Origin: JBFWIW01 sp050253535
Lineage (GTDB): Bacteria > Bacillota > Clostridia > Oscillospirales > Oscillospiraceae
Assembly: GCA_050253535.1 (NCBI GenBank)
Contig: JBFWIW010000082.1
Location: 1-10,736, forward strand
DNA length: 10,736 bases
Reading direction: 5' to 3'
The notes under the pieces are model-generated. The model made no database searches. It was not told where the DNA came from and worked only from the letters and a program-made list of their open reading frames with translations. Positions 6,534 to 10,736 of this stretch are shown piece after piece (the stretch's first letter is position 1; each line of letters begins with the position of its first letter). Both the position numbers and the translations under genes were made by a program.

Positions 6534-7238
6534 TTGATTATCCCAGACCAACAAATTTACATCTCGGACCAGGAGATACTCAACAGCATGAAGCCGATAG
6601 TATCAGGAATCGCCACAGTGTTCGGCCCAAACTGCGTTGTTTCCCTGCACGCAGTTCAGGAGTACAGTTTTCCCTGCATTGCTGTTGAAAACGGAATGAT
6701 CGATAATTTGGAAGTCGGTTCAGATGTTTCTGATTTTATTGCCGATATTTTGAAGGACGAAGCGCATCCCGGCGGGAAAGACCGCGTCGGCGTGTTTTAT
6801 ACAAAAACGCACGAAGGTCACGCGCTGAAATCGATAATCAACATTATACGCAATAAAGCCGGAGACCTTATCGGCTGCCTTTGCATCAATATTGATATTT
6901 CAGTTCCTCTGCACGAGTTTATACAGAATTTCATCCCTGTCGTTGACAACAATCTCGCCGAAGGCCTTTCAGACCGTACCGAAAACGAACCGATAGGCGA
7001 TGTCGAAGAACTTATATATTCGATGCTTGAGCGCGCAATCACAAACGCAAACGGTTACCGGGCGATCTCGGCCACGGAAAAAAACAAGCGCATAGTAAAG
7101 GAACTGCAGCAGCGCGGAATTTTTAACGTCCGCAGCGCGGTAGGGATCGTAGCCAAGCAGCTGGGGGTCTCCAGATATACGATATACAATTACTTGAAGG
7201 ACACTTCGGTAACACTGCCGGAGGACGATTCGAATTAA
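6534..7238 (+). CDS. YheO/DauR-type transcriptional regulator, copy 2
   Basis: This 234-residue regulator has the same architecture as copy 1 at 682-1353. A YheO-like PAS domain spans about residues 10-125 (FGPNCVVSLH, FPCIAVENG, EVGSDVS, GVFYTKTHEGHALKS, FIPVVDNNLAEGLSD). A DauR-like HTH spans about 172-223 (GYRAISATEKNK, SAVGIVAKQLGVSRYTIYNYLKD). The TTG start is well supported by AGGAGG 7 nt upstream (6521-6526). The family regulates amino-acid and carboxylate catabolism, e.g. DauR represses the D-arginine dehydrogenase genes in Pseudomonas aeruginosa. Here it leads the rightward catabolic operon and sits beside the divergent TRAP promoter, a typical place for an autoregulated local regulator. 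The PAS ligand is unknown but plausibly the imported acid or an intermediate. Confidence 0.93.
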   Translation: MIIPDQQIYISDQEILNSMKPIVSGIATVFGPNCVVSLHAVQEYSFPCIAVENGMIDNLEVGSDVSDFIADILKDEAHPGGKDRVGVFYTKTHEGHALKSIINIIRNKAGDLIGCLCINIDISVPLHEFIQNFIPVVDNNLAEGLSDRTENEPIGDVEELIYSMLERAITNANGYRAISATEKNKRIVKELQQRGIFNVRSAVGIVAKQLGVSRYTIYNYLKDTSVTLPEDDSN

Positions 7239-7291
7239 TTATGACCATTCTCGGCTACAGAGAAACCTTATACGAATATGGAGGGCCTGTC

Positions 7292-8239
7292 GTGAAAAAA
7301 ACAACAAAACTCAGATCTATGCTGGATAACAACGAATTTTTCATCCTTCCGGGGGGTGGCTGCGCTCTCCACGCGAAGATTGCGGAGGCCGCGGGCTTCA
7401 AGGTCGCTTATATGTCCGGTATGAACACATGCGCGACAATTTTCGGCGTCCCCGACGCCGGCCTTCTGACAATGGATGAAATGGTGGAAAATGCGCGGCG
7501 CATGGCTGCCGCCGTCGAAATTCCCCTGATCGCGGACGCCGATCAGGGGTTCGGAAACGCGATAAACGTCGGACGCACGGTTAAGGAGTACATCCGGGCC
7601 GGAGTCGCCGGTATACATATAGAGGATCAGACCTCTCCCAAGCGCTGCGGCTTTGTGAAGGGCAAGCAGCTTGTCCCGATTGAAGAGGCCGTAGGCAAAT
7701 ATGAGGCTGCGGTAGACGCCAGAAACGAATTGGACCCCGATTTTGTGATAATCGCCCGCTGCGACGCGCGCACAGCCGTCGGCGGGGGAGTGGACGAGGT
7801 CATAAAGCGCCTTCGGGCCTATAAAAAGGCCGGAGTCGATATTCTTTATATGGAAGGGCCGCTTACGATAGATGAGATAAAAGCGGTGCGGGCGGCAGTT
7901 GACGGCCCGTTTACGGCGACGACCATAGAGATGCGCCCGCTGCCGTCCATTCAGGATCACATCGACCTCGGTATGTCCTGCTTAATAGTCCCGTCACTGA
8001 TCTCGCGGGCGGGTTATTATGAGAGCTGGGATTTTGCCGGAGACTTTATGAAGCGCGGAATGGACGCTTATACCGATATCCTTGAAGCGCGGAAGGATCA
8101 CCCGATTTTTGAGTTCAGGCTTTTCAGCTTCCTCGGTTTCGAGAAGATCCGTGAGATGGAAAAGAAATACCTCTCCGCCGAGGCTGTGAAAAAGTACGCC
8201 GAGTCGACGGGCGTTTACGACCCCTCTTCCGTTTTATAA
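7292..8239 (+). CDS. Isocitrate lyase/PEP mutase-family C-C lyase (2-methylisocitrate or 2,3-dimethylmalate lyase-like)
   Basis: This 315-residue TIM-barrel enzyme cleaves or rearranges 2-hydroxy-dicarboxylate-type substrates with Mg2+. Motifs seen are the N-terminal KKTTKLRSML and FILPGG, the metal-binding DADQGFG (Asp82, Asp84) and IEDQTSPKRCGF ending at 121. Cys119 in KRCG corresponds to the catalytic Cys of the lyase branch (K-K/R-C-G-H), which PEP mutases lack. The usual His after CG is Phe121. IIARCDARTAVGGG and the MEGP loop follow. Length fits PrpB and dimethylmalate lyase, not the longer true isocitrate lyases. I start at GTG 7292, with GGAGG 8 nt upstream and the typical family N-terminus. 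The in-frame ATG 7241 would add 17 residues and is poorly supported. Products would be a pyruvate-type 2-oxo acid plus a carboxylic acid. It lies 13 nt before the hydro-lyase genes. Confidence 0.9.
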   Translation: MKKTTKLRSMLDNNEFFILPGGGCALHAKIAEAAGFKVAYMSGMNTCATIFGVPDAGLLTMDEMVENARRMAAAVEIPLIADADQGFGNAINVGRTVKEYIRAGVAGIHIEDQTSPKRCGFVKGKQLVPIEEAVGKYEAAVDARNELDPDFVIIARCDARTAVGGGVDEVIKRLRAYKKAGVDILYMEGPLTIDEIKAVRAAVDGPFTATTIEMRPLPSIQDHIDLGMSCLIVPSLISRAGYYESWDFAGDFMKRGMDAYTDILEARKDHPIFEFRLFSFLGFEKIREMEKKYLSAEAVKKYAESTGVYDPSSVL

Positions 8240-8252
8240 AAGGAGAAGCACT

Positions 8253-9497
8253 ATGGGAATGACAATGGTTGAAAAAATTCTCGCCTCCCATTCAGGGCGC
8301 GAGAAGGTTGTGCCGGGCGAATATGTCTGGGCAAAAATCGATGAGACCAATGCGATGACCGACACCTTTGAGGATATCGAGCGCCTAGGTGTCAAATGCG
8401 TGTTTGATCCGGACAAGGTGTATTGCGTAAGCGACCATTCGGCGCCTCCGGCCAACATCGGCACGGCGGAAAGCGTAAAAAAACTGCGCGGATACATGGA
8501 TAAGTACCATATCAAGAACTGGTTTGAGTATGGGCGTCACGGCATAGTCCATCAGCTCAATCCCGAAAAGGGGTTTGTGCGCCCGGGTGAGCTGATCGCC
8601 ATGATCGATTCCCATTCCACGACCTACGGCGCTTTCAACGCCGCGTCCTGCGCCATCTATATGGACGCGGTTTATGTGCTGATAAAGGGTGAGCTTTGGT
8701 TCAAAGTCCCGGAAACCATCAACTTCAATGTGACCGGTAAATTGCCCGAGTTCTGCATGGGTAAGGACATAATCATAAAGATTGCCGGTATGTTCGGCAC
8801 CGACGCCGCGATCTATAAGGCTGTTGAATTCACAGGCCAGGCCATAAGCGACCTCAGCCTCTCGGGGCGCTGGACAATGTGCAATATGGCGGCCGAGCTG
8901 GGCGCGAAATTTGCGATTATGGAGGCCGACGAGAAAGTCTATGAGTTTCTTAAGGGCCGCACGGATAAGCCGTTTACGCCCGTATCGCCGGACCCCGACG
9001 CAAACTATTCCGCTGTCTGCAACATCGATATCACCGGAATGAGTCCGCAGGTGGCCTGTCCCCACGATCCCAGCAATGTTAAGCCGGTGGAGGAAGTCGC
9101 CGGGACAAAGTTTCATCAGGCGCTCATCGGCTCCTGCACGAACGGCAGGCTGGAGGACTTTGAAATGGCGGCGCGCATCCTCAAGGGCAGAAAGGTCCAT
9201 CCGAGCGTCCGCCTTCTCATTATTCCCGCTTCCATGGAGGTCTGGACCGCCGCGATGAAGGCAGGCTATTTTGATGTTTTTACGGAGGCGGGCGCGCTTG
9301 TTTGCCATCCGACCTGCGGCCCGTGCGCGGGACAGCACCTTGGCGTTCTCGCTTCCGGGGAGGTCTGCATTTCCACCACCAACCGCAATTTTCAGGGGCG
9401 GATGGGCAGCCCCGGGTCCGAAGTTTATCTGGCCAGTCCAGCCACGGTCGCCGCTTCGGCTATAGCCGGTGTGATAGCCGACCCGCGTGCTATTTAG
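8253..9497 (+). CDS. Aconitase/LeuC-type hydro-lyase, large [4Fe-4S] subunit
   Basis: This 414-residue protein has the length of archaeal-type LeuC/homoaconitase large subunits and of the 2,3-dimethylmalate dehydratase large subunit. Such enzymes dehydrate and rehydrate hydroxy-dicarboxylates with a [4Fe-4S] cluster. The three cluster cysteines are present: Cys295 in GSCTNGR, and Cys355 and Cys358 in HPTCGPCAG. Other active-site marks are DHSAPP (Asp61, His62), RHGIVHQ near residue 93, and DSHSTTYGAFNA (119-130). That last stretch departs from the usual GDSHT-TYGA-G-A form, and the usual Gly/Thr-rich sequence after it is replaced by ASCAIYMDA. The ATG at 8253 follows AAGGAG. The small subunit begins 11 nt after the TAG stop, and the two should form one enzyme. 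It is unlikely to be a leucine-pathway enzyme because no leuA or leuB is nearby. Confidence 0.9.
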   Translation: MGMTMVEKILASHSGREKVVPGEYVWAKIDETNAMTDTFEDIERLGVKCVFDPDKVYCVSDHSAPPANIGTAESVKKLRGYMDKYHIKNWFEYGRHGIVHQLNPEKGFVRPGELIAMIDSHSTTYGAFNAASCAIYMDAVYVLIKGELWFKVPETINFNVTGKLPEFCMGKDIIIKIAGMFGTDAAIYKAVEFTGQAISDLSLSGRWTMCNMAAELGAKFAIMEADEKVYEFLKGRTDKPFTPVSPDPDANYSAVCNIDITGMSPQVACPHDPSNVKPVEEVAGTKFHQALIGSCTNGRLEDFEMAARILKGRKVHPSVRLLIIPASMEVWTAAMKAGYFDVFTEAGALVCHPTCGPCAGQHLGVLASGEVCISTTNRNFQGRMGSPGSEVYLASPATVAASAIAGVIADPRAI

Positions 9498-9508
9498 GAG
9501 GCTGCAAT

Positions 9509-10027
9509 ATGTATCAGAACATAATTAAGGGCAGAGTCTGGAAATTCGGAGATAACATCAGCACCGATCTGATCATGCCGGGGTTCGCCGCGCTGAGCAA
9601 TCCGGATATGACGCCGGAAGACGCCGCCAAGTACTGCATGGTTTCGAACCGCCCCGGCTGGGCGTCCGAGGTCAAAAAGGGCGATATCATTATCGCCGGC
9701 AGGAATTTCGGCTGCGGATCAAGCCGCCCCGGCAGCAAAATATTGAAGGCGCTGGGCATAAGCATTGTCGTTGCCGAGTCGGTCTCCAGAATATTTTTCC
9801 GCAACAGCATCAATCTCGGCTTTGCCGTTCTTACTTGTCCCGGCATTTTTGAGCGCTTTGATGAGGGCGACCTCATTGAGGTGAATATGAATACCGGCGT
9901 TATCAGGAGCCTGACGAACGGAGAAACAATTCAGGGCGAAGCCCTGCCGGAGGGGAGCCCCCCCGAGCAGATTCTGCGCGCGGGCGGAATTGTCCCCATG
10001 CTCGAAAAGGAGCTCGCGGATAAATAA
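9509..10027 (+). CDS. Aconitase/LeuD-type hydro-lyase, small subunit
   Basis: This 172-residue swivel-domain protein is the partner of the preceding gene. It supplies substrate-binding residues, notably the SSR arginine in GRNFGCGSSR (64-73). The N-terminal DNISTDLIMPG (15-25) is the family's entry motif. Length matches archaeal-type LeuD and DmdB-like subunits. The substrate-selecting loop that reads RYLRT or similar in isopropylmalate and homoaconitate enzymes is FAALS here (26-30). The usual E-H-A after SSR is P-G-S (74-76). Both changes suggest a substrate other than isopropylmalate. AGGAGG (9496-9501) overlaps the large-subunit stop and sets the ATG at 9509. The upstream in-frame extension overlaps the large-subunit gene and is not real. 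Confidence 0.9.
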   Translation: MYQNIIKGRVWKFGDNISTDLIMPGFAALSNPDMTPEDAAKYCMVSNRPGWASEVKKGDIIIAGRNFGCGSSRPGSKILKALGISIVVAESVSRIFFRNSINLGFAVLTCPGIFERFDEGDLIEVNMNTGVIRSLTNGETIQGEALPEGSPPEQILRAGGIVPMLEKELADK

Positions 10028-10065
10028 AGTTAAACAAAAAGTTATATAAAAGGAGCAGTGTGAAA

Positions 10066-10736
10066 ATGGATACTTTAATTAAAAACGGCAAAGTAATCGT
10101 TCCTGAGGTCGGCGTTATCGAAGCTTCCATCGCAATAAAGGACGGCAAGATCGCGGCTATCCTGGAGCGCGGCGCGGAATGCACGGCGGACGAGATAATC
10201 GACGCTTCCGGCAAATATATTTTGCCCGGTCTCATAGATCCGCACGTCCACTGGGGCTGCTATGAGGACATGGGGCCTGACACAGCCAGCGAGAGCGCGT
10301 CCGCCGCGCTCGGCGGTTTCACTACCTGCCTGCAGTATCGCCGCTCTCCCGGCCCCAACTTCGAGCCGCAGTATGTCAATCAGCTGCTCGATACCATGAC
10401 GCCCAATACCTATATTGACTATTCCCTCCAGCTGTTCGTAACGAAACAGGAGCACAAAAACAGCATCGGGACCGCCGTTAGGGAAATGGGCGTGAGCTCT
10501 TTCAAGTTTTTCACAACCGAGCGCGAAGAACGCGTAAGTTCCCACATCCGCGGCCTGAGCGACTCCAATATCCCCGAGCCCTATACCGACGGTTTTATGT
10601 ATGATTGCATGAAAGAAATCGCAAAGTTTGACGGAAACGTCGTCGCCAACTTCCATCCTGAAAACTACGAGCTGGTCGAGACCGTCGCTCCCCAGATTCG
10701 CGCCGCGGGTGAGATGGGGCTCTCCGCGTGGGATCA
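10066..10736 (+). CDS. Hydantoinase/dihydropyrimidinase-family cyclic amidohydrolase (3' truncated by window)
   Basis: The first 223 codons of a metal-dependent amidohydrolase are visible. Full-length relatives are about 450-480 residues, so roughly half is seen. The family opens cyclic amides (hydantoins, dihydropyrimidines, allantoin, dihydroorotate) in the cytosol with a two-metal centre. Seen are the N-terminal small beta domain IKNGKVI...IKDGKIAAI, the first metal pair His60 and His62 in PGLIDPHVHW, the likely carboxylated bridging Lys147 in SSFKFF, and His197 in NFHPEN, which replaces the common HAEN. The Tyr normally five residues after the bridging Lys in hydantoinases is Glu152. The ATG at 10066 follows AGGAG by 10 nt; GTG 10060 is an in-frame alternative only 4 nt from it. 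It lies 38 nt after the small hydro-lyase subunit, probably in the same operon. Substrate is unknown. Confidence 0.87.
   Translation, partial: MDTLIKNGKVIVPEVGVIEASIAIKDGKIAAILERGAECTADEIIDASGKYILPGLIDPHVHWGCYEDMGPDTASESASAALGGFTTCLQYRRSPGPNFEPQYVNQLLDTMTPNTYIDYSLQLFVTKQEHKNSIGTAVREMGVSSFKFFTTEREERVSSHIRGLSDSNIPEPYTDGFMYDCMKEIAKFDGNVVANFHPENYELVETVAPQIRAAGEMGLSAWD

Noticed and set aside
7241..7291. Longer N-terminus for the lyase from ATG 7241
   Set aside because: The only GGAGG upstream is too far away, whereas GTG 7292 has GGAGG at good spacing and gives the normal family N-terminus.
8385..9338. Long minus-strand frame opposite the LeuC-like gene
   Set aside because: It is antisense to a gene with intact cluster cysteines and has no family motif, so it is a GC-driven shadow.
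9302..10027. Extended start of the hydro-lyase small subunit inside the large-subunit gene
   Set aside because: The AGGAGG at 9496-9501 and the family N-terminus fix the start at ATG 9509. The extra residues are out-of-frame reading of the large subunit.
8253..10027. Leucine biosynthesis leuCD
   Set aside because: No leuA or leuB is adjacent, the substrate loop and active-site neighbours differ from isopropylmalate isomerases, and the genes sit between a catabolic lyase and an amidohydrolase.

Overview
The window looks like part of a chromosome from an anaerobic bacterium, most likely a member of the Clostridia. This rests on strong AGGAGG-type ribosome binding sites, TTG and GTG starts, sigma-A-like promoters, a Gly/Ser/Thr-rich lipoprotein with an LTAC lipobox, and an oxygen-sensitive type of Fe-S hydro-lyase. 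No rRNA, tRNA, transposase or CRISPR array was seen. Species cannot be named from the sequence.

Layout: positions 2-112 hold the last 36 codons of a gene whose end resembles phosphoglycerate kinase. About 570 bases without a convincing gene follow, containing several inverted repeats and a good promoter. That promoter reads into a YheO/DauR-type regulator (682-1353, +). A 158-bp imperfect palindrome (1361-1518) and a bidirectional terminator (1538-1586) separate it from a convergent, leftward operon. In transcription order that operon is a TRAP solute-binding lipoprotein (6254-5142), the small permease subunit (4957-4382), the large permease subunit (4385-3078) and an MmgE/PrpD-family protein (3033-1621). 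A 279-bp divergent control region (6255-6533) then leads into a rightward operon. This carries a second, clearly paralogous YheO/DauR regulator (6534-7238), an isocitrate lyase/PEP mutase-family lyase (7292-8239), large and small subunits of a LeuCD/aconitase-type hydro-lyase (8253-9497 and 9509-10027), and the first 223 codons of a hydantoinase/dihydropyrimidinase-family amidohydrolase (10066 to window end).

The two divergent arms read as one catabolic unit for a small organic acid. The TRAP system would import a carboxylate. The PrpD-like protein and the LeuCD-like enzyme could dehydrate and rehydrate it, and the lyase would split a C-C bond to give pyruvate-type products. This has the logic of the lower 2-methylcitrate pathway (PrpD, aconitase, PrpB), but no citrate or methylcitrate synthase is present here. 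The aconitase-like pair plus lyase also matches the 2,3-dimethylmalate branch of nicotinate fermentation in Eubacterium barkeri. The amidohydrolase suggests that a cyclic amide or imide feeds the route. The enzymes depart from textbook family members at several recognisable positions, so the substrate may be unusual. The substrate assignments are inference; the family assignments are read directly from motifs.
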